Origin: Scenedesmus sp. ARA3
Taxonomy: Eukaryota; Chlorophyta; Chlorophyceae; Sphaeropleales; Scenedesmaceae
Direction: 5' to 3'
Assembly: GCA_004335835.1 (NCBI GenBank)
Contig: RWJK01001978.1
Span: 1-64,000 of the forward strand
Length of the DNA stretch: 64,000 nt
Below, piece by piece: positions 44,875-55,695 of this stretch (position 1 is its first letter; every line of letters begins with the position of its first letter). The translations under genes and the position numbers were made by a program. The notes under the pieces are model-generated. The model was not told where the DNA came from, ran no database searches, and worked only from the letters and a program-made list of their open reading frames with translations.

Positions 44875-47736
44875 AGTGGCCGGCCTCACCAGGGCGGCTG
44901 ATGACTTTATGTCAGTGGTGGCGCCTGCCTGGCCTGCATGTGCGCTGACAGTTGATGCAGCAGGACAAAAGCACGTGACACAGCAGTTCCATCAAAGGTT
45001 GCAAGTCCTTCAGCCCACGAACGTAGGTTTGTTTGATGTAATACGACGATTTCTAGACAAAGCTTGTTTGATGTGTGATGCGTTGCTTGGGCTGCCGAGT
45101 TTGACTGTGTCACTCACTGGCACACATGAACGAAGTTCTGCCGTAAAGTCACTACCGTCGTTGCACATCATGATCGGTGTACCCCTGGACACTTGCTATG
45201 GGCCAGATAATCTGTTGCTGCACAGGCACAGCCAACTTCGCCAAGCCTCGACCGCTAGAATGTTGTAAAGCTTTACAGGCACTCCGTGCAAGCTGGTGCC
45301 TTACAAGACAGCACGTATGGATGCGCTGACACACAGCATTGGCTGCCACACCTAAGACTCACTCGGCTGCAGTTTGCAGAGAGGCAGCGCGTGTGCTGCT
45401 CAGCATGCGGGAAAGTGCACGTGATGCATTGCACGCAGGCTCAGGACACATGCTGTTGTGTTCATACACCGTCACGCTACACGCATGCCATACACACATG
45501 GCCTGCAGCCAGCTGCTGGCGGTTTGATCAAGTGCAACCGCAACGAGCCGTCAAGTCAGTTGTGTGCATTGACAGCGGGTGCCATGCAGTGGCTCGCCAA
45601 GGAAGCCGCTGTGGATTACTCGCTGCAGGCCAAAGATCCACACAGTATTGGTGGACCTGGCCGGACGTGGCCGGCATGCAACTTGTCCAATCAAGTTGGG
45701 GTAACATGACAACCTTTAACAGAACTCTTTTCTTGCACGCACTATATGTCAAGCGCGTGCTTGCATACATTCAGCGCAGCGTCTCATCCAGCGTTTATGT
45801 TGTAGATCTCACACTTGGCTGTCACCAGAAAACTGTCGCACGATGCACAACTCTATGCACATGTAACTGTTTTTGCACGCCACTGGAATGGCCTGTACAC
45901 GGCCTTGCAGCCTGCATTGACTGTACACGGACCTTGCTGCTTTCTGCCTGAACCAGGCTGCCTCAAGGCAAGCACTGGTGCTGGCAGCTGCAAAAGGCCC
46001 ATCACATGCAGGCAGCCTGTTCCATAGGTACATTCGTACATTTCTGCTGTGTCGTCCCACTGACATACGTGATGTACAGGTATCACAGCAGCCACAAACA
46101 CCAGGAATCCTCCCCCGCTGCTGATATCAACATGTTGTTCTATACAGAACGCCAGCCGCCTTTTTTGTTCTGCAGTGTGCCTTTCGGCCGTCAGATACAT
46201 GACATGACCATGAACAGCCTGTATAAGACTTGGCATGTGCATGGGGCGCCGTCGTGCATACTACACATGCTGCCTGCGCAACCGCTCGTTAGTCTGAAAT
46301 AAAAGTGGATAAAGATAGGTACACTCCATACAGTGCCATCTGCAGGTAGCATATGAACACTTCATGACCCAGTGCACATGCTCCATGGCACCTTCTGGCC
46401 TCTCAGCCGCAGCAGCAGCTGCTGGCTTGGCAGGCAGCACCGAGCATGGCACGCAGCATAGGCACAACCGCTTGCCTGCCAACAAAATGGCACTTGCTTG
46501 TGCACATAGTTCTGCCACCGTAATTGCAATGCAGCCACAGCAGCAGCCGGTTACGGCGCATACGTTGCCCCCTGCCCCCGTTCCAGGTACATATCATGTA
46601 CATGTAAGTAACTCAGTGAGTGCCGCTAGCTGGGCAGTCCTGCCCTCAACTTGAAGGCAGGATCAAAGCTTACCCTGCGGCACAACAAATGCAACGGCCT
46701 GGACAGCCAATGCACTCAAACAACTGCTGGGCAGCCACAACACCAGCAGCAGTGCATAGCTCTCGCTGCACTGCGACAACGCGGCATTTATGGCAGCATG
46801 ATGTACATGAGGAGTATCCCGCTGCGCACACTACACACGTCTGCACAACAGCCTTGCATCCCAGCAAGAGAACTGCACAGCTTCCCTCCGCATCAGCAAC
46901 CATACATAGCCTGCCACTTCCTGCAGAGTGGTGTGCTGCGCCGACGAATGCCAGCACTGTTGCTGCCCTCACAATGCCTCCAGAAAGCAGCCAGGCTGTC
47001 CCTTCACACAACTTGAGCAAATGCATCTGGTCAAACCTGTGTCTGCATTGTTTGACTTTGAGTTTGACTTGAGTCCTGTCCACACACCCACATGTCAACC
47101 CACCGTCAAGTGCTGACACTGTATGTGTACAGGAGCCGATGCAAACGGTGTTCAAGAGCCCTCCACACTTCCCAAAGGTCCCCAACAATGCAAAGGCAAG
47201 CGCAAAGCTTGCTGAACATAACGCAGAGCCGCCTGCTTGCATGCGTTTGGTGAGCGCCTGTGCAGTAGGGCTGCATGCAATAGAGTAATGGTATGCACCG
47301 CGGCTGTACATCAGCACAGCATGCTTCATGGCTCTGTGACAACACACACAGCGCATCAAACCAACATCGCCAGCGCTGGTTCTGATCTGCAATCCCAGCA
47401 GTGCTTGCCAGTCATTCACCCGTCAATCGTTTATCGCATACACCAGCATACAACAGCAGGCTGGTGTCGGCCCGATCGTCTGTGACAGCGTCACAACGCA
47501 CACATGGTGCACAAACTCAGCTGCAACTCGGCAAATGCCTGCAACACCTCCCACCCTTGCTCCCCAAACCGCACAGTCACCTCTCTGCGCAGATCCCCTG
47601 CACTCAGCAGCTGATCCCACCCCTGCAACGCGCTGTACACGGCATACAGATGCCATCGACCTCCCGCAGCAGCCTGCTGCCGCTGAAATCCACCCACCCA
47701 GCATCCTCCCTCGTAGCAGCTGCAGCAGCAGCAGCA
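44875..47736. other. 2.9-kb spacer between convergent SDR and PP2A B''-like genes
   Basis: No gene supported. The longest ORF (45286-45951, +) has an odd Cys/Trp-rich composition and no family match or splice signals. Confidence 0.5.
45037..45041 (+). terminator. Putative poly(A) signal TGTAA of the SDR gene
   Basis: TGTAA 163 nt past the SDR stop codon; a second copy lies at 45264-45268. Assigned by position and the usual chlorophyte signal. Confidence 0.45.
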
Positions 47737-50700
47737 TCACAGCGGGTACTCGCCGCGGCCCCACTCTGCCGTGGAGCGCTGCAGCAGCATGTTGTTGTGG
47801 TTGGTCAGTAGTCCCAACACCCCTGAGCCCAGCTTGCTGGCGCGCAGCTCAGCACAGGTGAAGCCCAGCGCCGGCTGCTGCTGCTGGCCCACCATGTCCC
47901 TGATCTGGTTCATGAGGTCTTCAAAGCTGACCACGTAGCGCGCCGAGGACTTGTCCACTGCCTCGTATGCGAGGCGCATGTCTTGCCAGCTGAGGCGGCC
48001 GTCGCCATCTGCAGCAGCAATGCAGATGTGCACGCAAGCAGGGGTGAGGGCAATACTGTGGTTGGGCTGCAGCGACAAGCGGCTGAACGTATCCCAACCT
48101 CACTGTACAACGTCCTGTGCGCATTTGCAAACCAAGCACCAACTCAGCAAGCATTGGCAGCTTTTTCGAACGCAGAATTGACTGATCGCAATGGCTGCAA
48201 GGACCAGAGAGCAATGCCATGTAGTGCCCAGTGTTGTAACATGGACACCAATAGATTGTGTGATCCACAAGCACAGCTGCCAAGCATGCACACACACACC
48301 AAGCAGCCGGTCGCACACAACAGCACTGCCTCTCTCCCCACCCACCCCCAAACCGGCCCAGCCACCCCACGCACCTGCGTCCAGCACGCTGAACCAGAAG
48401 CGCTGCGCCTCCGCGCTGCCGCGGTCCTCCGCATACTCCACAAACCGCACAAAGTCGTCAATGTTGAGGAAGCCGGGGAAGCCACTGGCCCAGCGCCAGG
48501 CAGCAAACGCGGCATGCAACACACGCGGCGCGTAGCAGGAGAACAGGTCGTAGCCCTCCACCTGAGGGGCGCAGCAGCAGCAGCAGCAGATGTGCAGTTG
48601 GCGCTTGCGCAGGCGCAGGAGTATGAGGGCTGCTCAGCTAGACACAACAAACAGCGGCAGTTGCAGGCGTGTGAAGTTGCCAGTCGCCTCAGTGCATGAC
48701 AGACAGCTGGTCTTTGCTGGTCATCAAGCCACTGCCACTGCCTACCACCCGCTCACCTGCTCCACGCTTAAGTAGCCGTCGCCATCGCCGTCCAGGCACA
48801 CGAACGCGTAGCGCGCCGCGTACTCGCGCCGCTGCCGCTCCGTCTCCTTCAGCGCATACTCCAAGTCTGCATAGTCACTCGCCAGCAGCCCGTGCAGCAT
48901 CTGCGCGTGTGCCAGCTGCCGCTGCAGCGAGCCGATGGTCGCCAGGTGCTGCTGCTCGCGCTGCAGCAGCGCTGCATGCTCCGCCTGCGCTGCTGCAGAG
49001 GCTGCTGCTGCTGCTGGAGGTGCGGCTGGTGCTGCTGGTGATGGGGGCGTGCGGGGGCGCAGTGTGCGGCGGCCGCGATCAGTCTCGCACGGATCAGGCG
49101 TGCGTGGCGGCTGCAGATGCAAGCGCCCCTCCAATGCGTGCTGTGGCTGCTGCTGCTGCTGCTGCTGCTGCTTCTGGGCAGCTGCAGCGCTGTGCTGCTC
49201 CTTGCTGCTGCAGTCAGCTGCCTCACTGACATCTGAGATGCTGCTGCTATCCTCAGCAGCTGCTTCAAAGCGCCGTATGACCGCTGCTACTGTTGAGCAG
49301 CTGCTGCTGCTGCTGACAGCTGGCGCAGTGCTGCTGGCTGCGGCAGTGCTGCTGCAGCTGCTGCTCACGCTCCTCTTGGAGCTTGCTGGCACATCTGCAG
49401 TGTGCAGCAGGCACACCTGCAGCCGCGCTTGCGCTGCTGCTGGACGGCGCTGCTGCTGCTGCTGCTGCTGCTGCTGGGCTGCAGATGTGCAGGTGCCCTG
49501 TGGCTGTTGCGCTGTGTTGTCCTGCTGCTGCTGTGCAGTTTCTTCAACACTGAGGCTCTTCAGCTTCTTCTCAAGTGCCCTGGTTAGCGGCAGCAGACGC
49601 CAAATCATAACAGGCAAGCGTCACATGCACGTGTTAGTGTCAACAATGCAGCGCCAGTTTACTGCTCGCTGTCTCTGCCAGCTGGCATCATGCACCGCCT
49701 TCGCAGAGTGGCCTGACTCACGCGCTGGCTGCACCCCTCCAACTCAAATCAACCGTGCTGCAGCGTGCAAGGCATCAAGCAACATGCAGCGCTGCAGCGC
49801 ATGCAGCTGCAACTCCCGCAGGCCGCACAAGCACACAACTGCCGTGCTGCACTGCACACCACACACCTGTTGCGCTTCTCCAGCTGCATCACTCTTTCAC
49901 GAAGTGACAGCGCCAGGCCCACTGCCCTGCCTGTGCCGGGTGACAGCTTCTCACCAGCGGCCCCATCTGTGCTGCTGGTTGCGCTTGTGGCACCTGCGGG
50001 CAGCAGTTGGCACGTGCAGTGCATTGTCAGCTGCTGCCCTCACAACGGCTTGCTGTGTGAGCTGACACTTGAAGCGTCCGTTGCGCTGATTGGTCGACGC
50101 ATGTAGTCTACCTCACGCCAAAGCTTGCATAGTATAACAAATTCGGCGAACACATGCAGTTTGAAGCAGCATTGTTGAGGGGTGAGGTGACATCGTCCTA
50201 CAGCAGTACAGTTTGAGCATCCGAGGGTGCCTGGCCAGCCAACCCTCACACCCTCTCAGCCTCTCACCTGCTGCCTGGCTGCCGCTGCCACTGCTGCCTT
50301 TGCCAGCTGCCTTGCTAGCTGATGGATTCCAGGCTGGCAGGCTGCCTGCCTGCTCACTGGCACTGCTGGCACTGCTCGCCCGCTTGCTGCTGCTGCCGTG
50401 CCTGCCATGCAGCTTCTTCCCTACTGCCAGCTCCAGGCTGGAGCAGTACACTCCCAGGCCATGTGCTGACCCCGGGCTGGCTTCCGAGGCTTTGCTGCCG
50501 ACATTGGTGAGGCGCCTGCTGCTGGTTGTACCAGCAGGCACACCGCTGGTCCCGCCCACCCTTCCGCCAGGGCAGGAGCGCGGGCGCTCGCCATGTCGCA
50601 GAAGCCTCCGTGAGCATGCTTCCGAGATTGGGGTGGCTGTCGTAGCCCTGTCTCGGGCGCTCGCTGCGGTGACCAGCTCGTTCAACATGGCGACATTGCT

Positions 50701-50817
50701 ATCAGGCTCTACCCACCCAGAGTACGGCCCAGAACATTTCTGTGACTTGCTGAAACTGGCCCTCTCTTTGACTAGCAGGCCTAATTCTCGCTGCTGCCGC
50801 TCCAACTGCACTGGCAT
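47737..50817 (-). CDS. PP2A regulatory subunit B''-like EF-hand protein
   Basis: Five exons on the minus strand: 50817-50268, 49993-49867, 49579-48757, 48561-48375 and 48008-47737, giving 652 aa with all phases closing. The C-terminal 180 residues match the EF-hand half of B'' subunits (PPP2R3, plant TON2/FASS): YAFVCLDGDGDGYLSVEQ (loop 489-500, with Gln at position 12), then FLNIDDFVRFVEYAEDRGSAEAQRFWF, then VLDADGDGRLSWQDM (loop 561-572, complete), then FEDLMNQIRDMV and SGVLGLLTNHNNML. B'' subunits target PP2A and in plants organise cortical microtubules. The N-terminal 480 residues differ from known B'' proteins: a basic/Ser-rich part, a short helix (LRERVMQLEKRNRALEKKLKSL) that spans two exon joins, a Gln/Ser/Ala-rich tract and a coiled coil (LQREQQHLATIGSLQRQL). 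It may therefore be a B''-derived EF-hand protein rather than a true PP2A subunit. Confidence 0.72.
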
Positions 50818-51320
50818 GTCGACACAAGTGCTACTATGCTGCCCCGAAAACTACAGTAAAATGCTAACGTAAGTGTACATTTGTTTGCAATGCGGCATGA
50901 GTTGGTACTTGCGCTGCAGAGATGACGCCCCTGTGCCTGGGACGAAGCAAAGAACCCGACGTGGTGGATCGAGAGTATCAGGATTGTTGCAAACTATCAG
51001 TTAACGTTTCAATCCAGGTATATTAAGGGCGCAAGCAAGGAACAGAGAAGCACAGCCGTTCGCACTCGAGAAGTGGGTGTGTCGAAAGGTACCACCAGCG
51101 GAGTTGCTTATAGCCAAACGCACCATAAAAATGCATACGAGCTGCTCAACTGTATGTCTCAACGACATTCGTGACGAAAGCACGGTAGGTTACAGAACAC
51201 CACGCGAAGCCTGGGGTTGAACACGCCCAACACAACGGAAGTTGTCAGCCAACATTTCTGTCTTGACCGACTGCGACCAACGTGCAGCCGATACTGAGCC
51301 ACGGTCCTCCTGTTGGAAGA
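50818..51320. other. Spacer, PP2A B''-like promoter and Deg8 3' UTR
   Basis: No gene supported in these 503 bp. Both flanking genes are on the minus strand, head to tail. Confidence 0.6.
51190..51194 (-). terminator. Putative poly(A) signal TGTAA of the Deg8-like gene
   Basis: TGTAA on the minus strand, 127 nt past the stop at 51321. It is the best-placed example of this signal in the window. Confidence 0.55.
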
Positions 51321-53601
51321 TTACTTCTCGGGCTTCAGCGTCACCTCCACCTCCAGCTGCTGTTGTCCCTGCAGCATCGCAGGGAAGATCAACCGAGCTC
51401 TTGATACTAAAGCAGCAGCTGCTGCAGGACCGCGCCCACGTCATCTAAGCAGTAAAGTACACGTCAGTAAAGCAAAATCGTGATGTAGCAGTGCGAGACT
51501 TGGGAAGCTGGCAAGTGACTGACTGAACACACTGTGTTCCCCCGGGGGGATGCACAACTTGGCTGTGCATAGAGAACATCCCACTTCAAAAATTGCCCCT
51601 CGGTGCCGTGCTAACAACATTTAGTAGCAAACGTACGTGCTGTGCAGTTCCAGCAACCCAGTGACTGCGTCCACCACACCCTACCCTGCGTGCTGTGGCA
51701 GCAACAGCATGCTCAGCCCCTCACCTGATCTGTCGAGCGCAGCACCGCCAGCTTCACCTTCTCTCCAATCGCACACTGCTCCAGCGCATTGAACAGGTCC
51801 CCTCCATTCAGCACCTGCCGCCCGTTGAGCGCAATAATAACGTCCCCAGCAACAACGCCACCCAGCCCGCGCCGCGTGGCCAGCAGGCCAGCAGCAGCAG
51901 CAGCGCCGTCTGGGTCCACTGCTGACAGCAGCGCCCCGCTGGTGACCTTGAGCTTCTGAGCTATGGCATCCGAGGCAACCTGTATTGAAAGATGCAGTCA
52001 ATGTGTGTCAGGATCATGAACAAAAGCAGATGTTCAAGCAGAGCAGCTGCAGCGGGCGCATGCTCAAGCACACTGCCAGCAGAGGCTGCCCAGATGTGGA
52101 TGGCGACTACGCTGGGCTTGTCAGGAAAGCCAACCCAACACATGCATGCCTGGCTATGCTGCCAAACAGTACAACCATTGCCAGTTAGACGTGCCGCATT
52201 CAAAGCCCCTCGGCCCTCCCGCGGCCGCACCCCTAGACCTCACCTGCACCCCCAGGCTCGGCCGCAGCACGCGCCCACTGGCAATCAGCTGCGGCACCAC
52301 GCGGCCCACGGTGTCTGCAGGGATGGCAAAGCCCACACCTGCTGAGGTGCCTGTGGGTGTGAAGATGGCGGTGTTGAGGCCGATCAGGCGGCCGCTGCTG
52401 TCTAGCAGGGGGCCCCCGCTGTTGCCTGAGAGAAATAGAAAGAAGCAGCAGGCGGCAGACACCGACAGGCAGCGGGGATGCAAGCTTGAGCATGGCACGA
52501 CACCAGCTGCAAGGCGTTACAAAAACGAACATGCAGCCCTGCCAAGTCCAAGCTTGATACTAGGAAGCAAGCTGTTGCTAGATCGCACAGGTGTGCATCA
52601 ACCTCTGCTGTGATCCTGCTTCAATCCTCGCCATACAAGCAGTGACAGCAGCATGCACAGCAACCACACGTAAGTGCAGCACTCTGGTGCAATGCTGCCG
52701 CGCACCTGGGTTGATGGCTGCATCGGTTTGGATGCCTCCAGGGATTGTTGAGCCCAGCTGGCTGCGGATGTCCCTGTTGAGCCCGCTGATCACGCCTGCA
52801 GGCGCAAACAAGCAATTACACACATTTTCATAATTATCTTGAAGAGCAAGAGGTGAACCCAGAGGAGGGAGCCACTCGCAAACTACCTTAGGTGATTCCT
52901 AACCACTGAGTGCAAACCCACACGCCAGGGCGTGCAGGCACAAACAAGCATGACATCAGCGCCGCACTGTTGCAGGTGCGCAGCTGGCTCAACCTCGTGG
53001 TCCAGCATCAGTCGGGGTTTGACCTCTTGACAGATAAGCGTACAGTACACTCCTACTAGCAGCATGTGCACCTGCAGAGAGGTGCAAGCCGTCTGAGCTG
53101 GCATGCAGCCTGCGCGTGGCTGCAACAATCCCTGATGTGTCATGAGTCATGACATGCGTAATAAATATGACGGACCAGTTGTGACACATAACACAGCCAT
53201 GCCTGGCTTCACTGGGGCAGCAAGGCCGTGTATGGCATCCAGCCCATCGCCTGGCCCCCACCATCTTCAAGAGCACATCGCACTGCAAGAGCGCTTGACT
53301 GCGGACTGCAGACAGCTGCAGACCAACCTCAATGATCACAGCGGTGCACAGCCTGGCAACGCTCAAACAGCTTGCATGCTATCATGACCAACACCCAATC
53401 CTCCTGTAGACATGTTGCTGTGCCTCCCTCAAGTTAACTGCGCAGCGCTGCACACGCTCACCCGTGGTCAGTGTGCGGTCAAAGCCGAAGGGTGAGCCTA
53501 TGGCCAGGCACAGCTGCCCCACGCGCACGCCAGCGCTGGAGCCCAGCTGCAGCGGCTTGAGCACATCCCTGGCTGCAGGGATCTTGAGCACCGCCAGGTC
53601 T

Positions 53602-53657
<56 letters not shown>

Positions 53658-53707
53658 NNNNNNNNNNNNNNNNNNNNNNNNNNNNNNNNNNNNNNNNNNN
53701 NNNNNNN

Positions 53708-53756
<49 letters not shown>

Positions 53757-54770
53757 GCAGCAGCAGCACAGAGGCGAGGGGTGGTTGGGTGGTGCCGCAT
53801 ACCTGCAGAAGGATTAATGTGCTGACAGTGGGCTGCTTGAACCAAACCATTATGATGTTGCTGTCATACGCGGTATACTTGAAGCATGTGCTTCCAGCCA
53901 TGGCAGCTGCCGGCTACACACCTATGCCCGACCTGTCATGTTCACACCACCTTCCCTTTGTGAACCACCCTACCACATTATAGTTGGTTCGGTTTGTGAC
54001 GGCATCAGCCCAGCCTCTTCTGCTGCACTGTGAGCAACAACAACTCGATGCTAGATCCAGGTATCCTAAAATCCAGGTGGATTTTGCATCCTACTGTTAT
54101 CATCCCTCCCTAACCTACTAGTGTTAGTAACACCCACCGCGTGCCCTGTCAGCGCCCACCAGCACAGCGTCATACGTCTGCTGCCCACCGTCAGGCAGCA
54201 GCAGCGTCACCAGGCCCACTCGCTTGCCGATGGCTGGGCTGGGCGCGGAGCTCACAGCAGCACTGGCGGGCGCACCAAACTTGGCCAGCGCTGACTGCAC
54301 GCAGCGTGTGTGCACAACACAGGTACAGGTACAGCAGGCCAGGCTGATGTTGCTAAAGAGCCTCGCGGACCACGGTGGTGAACCCAGACACGTGCATGGG
54401 CAGCAGATGGTGCCACGCACTGTGCCAGGCGCATGGTGTAGCCTATAATCAGCAAGCGCAGCGGTTGGTGTGTGCAGCTCAGCTACCACACGGGTAGGTC
54501 ACTAGATAGCCCCATTGCAATGACTCAAGTCTTCGGCGCTGAGTGCCAAAAGTTCGGCACCGTAGCACATGATGCTGTTGCTGTTTCGGTGGTGTTGTGC
54601 AGCGCACCTGCAGCACGTGGTAGTTGGTTACCACATGGCCATCTGTGTCCCACACGATGCCGCTGCCGTTGCCCTGTCACAACCGACAGACACAACAATT
54701 AAGAGTTAGCGGATTGCCGTGCTGTCATCAGGCAGCATCCTGCAATTGTGCACTCGTGCAGGAGTTGCTC

Positions 54771-54802
<32 letters not shown>

Positions 54803-55695
54803 ACTGCTGGTGGTATGCAATAGTGCTGGTCAGCTGTGCAGTGCTGCATTGGGCTGCTGCTGCGCGTACCTCTGGCACATCTGCTTCAGGTATAGAGGAT
54901 GTGTTGCGGCCCTGCATCCAGGAGTTAATCAAGCACAGCAGCAGCAGCAGCAGCGGCAGCGGTAGCTCAACAAACATAGTGCCACAATACATGCATAAAT
55001 ATGCCAGCAGCAGTGTATGCAGGTTCGCAGCTGCTGTGGCATAGCTGCACGGCCTGCTGGTGGTCAACTGCAATGCTGTTGCTGTTTGGCAGCCTTCATG
55101 TTAGTGCCGTGCGCCCACAGCATGTGCTTGCATGCATATCTACCCCATGTATGCTTGAGGCATCAGCTAAGGCAGAACCCGGCTCCTGCCGCCCGCACAC
55201 AGCACCGCTGCCAGCGCTGCTTGCTGCTTGCGCGCAGCAGAGCATTGCTCACCAGCAGCGTCACGTCAAACACATTTGCGACAGCCAGGGAGCTGCTTTG
55301 AAAAATGTTGATGATGGCAGACTCCCTGTCTGTCAGAGGCCCTGCTGCTGCAATGCTGGGAGTGACTTCTTCAAGTGTGAGGGCACCACAGGGCAGGGGC
55401 CCGGCCCCAACAGCTGCCAGTGCTGCAGCTCCTAGCAGCAGTGTCCTGCGGTCGCAGCAGGCTTCTGCTGATTGTGCTGATGCATGCTGCTTGAAAGTTC
55501 GGTGGCGCGCCTGCCTGCTGTGGCTGCCGTACGCCTGTGAGGCAAACAGAGGTCCACACATCAGCAGTAGTGACAGTGTACTGCTTGCATACAGCACCGA
55601 GGCACCAACCCACGTACAGGCGTTTCCGTGTTCCCAGTATGTCTTCGCTGAGTTGAACGGAACGGTAACTGATTTTTGACTGACGACAGAGCCAT
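51321..55695 (-). CDS. Deg8-like (HtrA/DegP family) thylakoid-lumen serine protease
   Basis: Ten exons on the minus strand: 55695-55618, 55534-55253, 54911-54870, 54673-54608, 54294-54138, 53599-53462, 52795-52706, 52425-52244, 51979-51725 and 51368-51321, giving 445 aa with all phases closing, close to Arabidopsis Deg8. The N-terminus [18 protein letters not shown] is a plastid transit peptide, followed by a twin-arginine lumen signal ([18 protein letters not shown]55-R56). The catalytic triad is H153 (VVTNYHVLQ), D209 (RARDLAVLKI) and S287 (INPGNSGGPL). [19 protein letters not shown] and [14 protein letters not shown] favour Deg8 over Deg1. One PDZ domain (about 346-430, [12 protein letters not shown]) precedes VEVTLKPEK at the end. 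Deg8 acts with Deg5 in repair of the photosystem II D1 protein. Intron 5 contains a CAG tract with an assembly gap. Confidence 0.92.
53604..53766. repeat. CAG tract in a Deg8 intron, interrupted by an assembly gap
   Basis: CAG units flank both sides of an N run, so the true length is unknown. In the sense direction it reads (CTG)n and ends at the acceptor TGCTGCTGCAG|AC of the exon that supplies the catalytic Asp. Confidence 0.95.
53658..53707. other. Assembly gap (50 N)
   Basis: Fifty N in the middle of the CAG tract. A fixed-size gap of this kind marks unknown sequence length. Other unresolved bases are at 6627-6629 and 11819. Confidence 0.99.

Noticed and set aside
45286..45951. 221-aa ORF on the plus strand
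   Set aside because: Cys/His/Trp-rich composition, no family resemblance, no splice signals, and it sits in a spacer between convergent genes.
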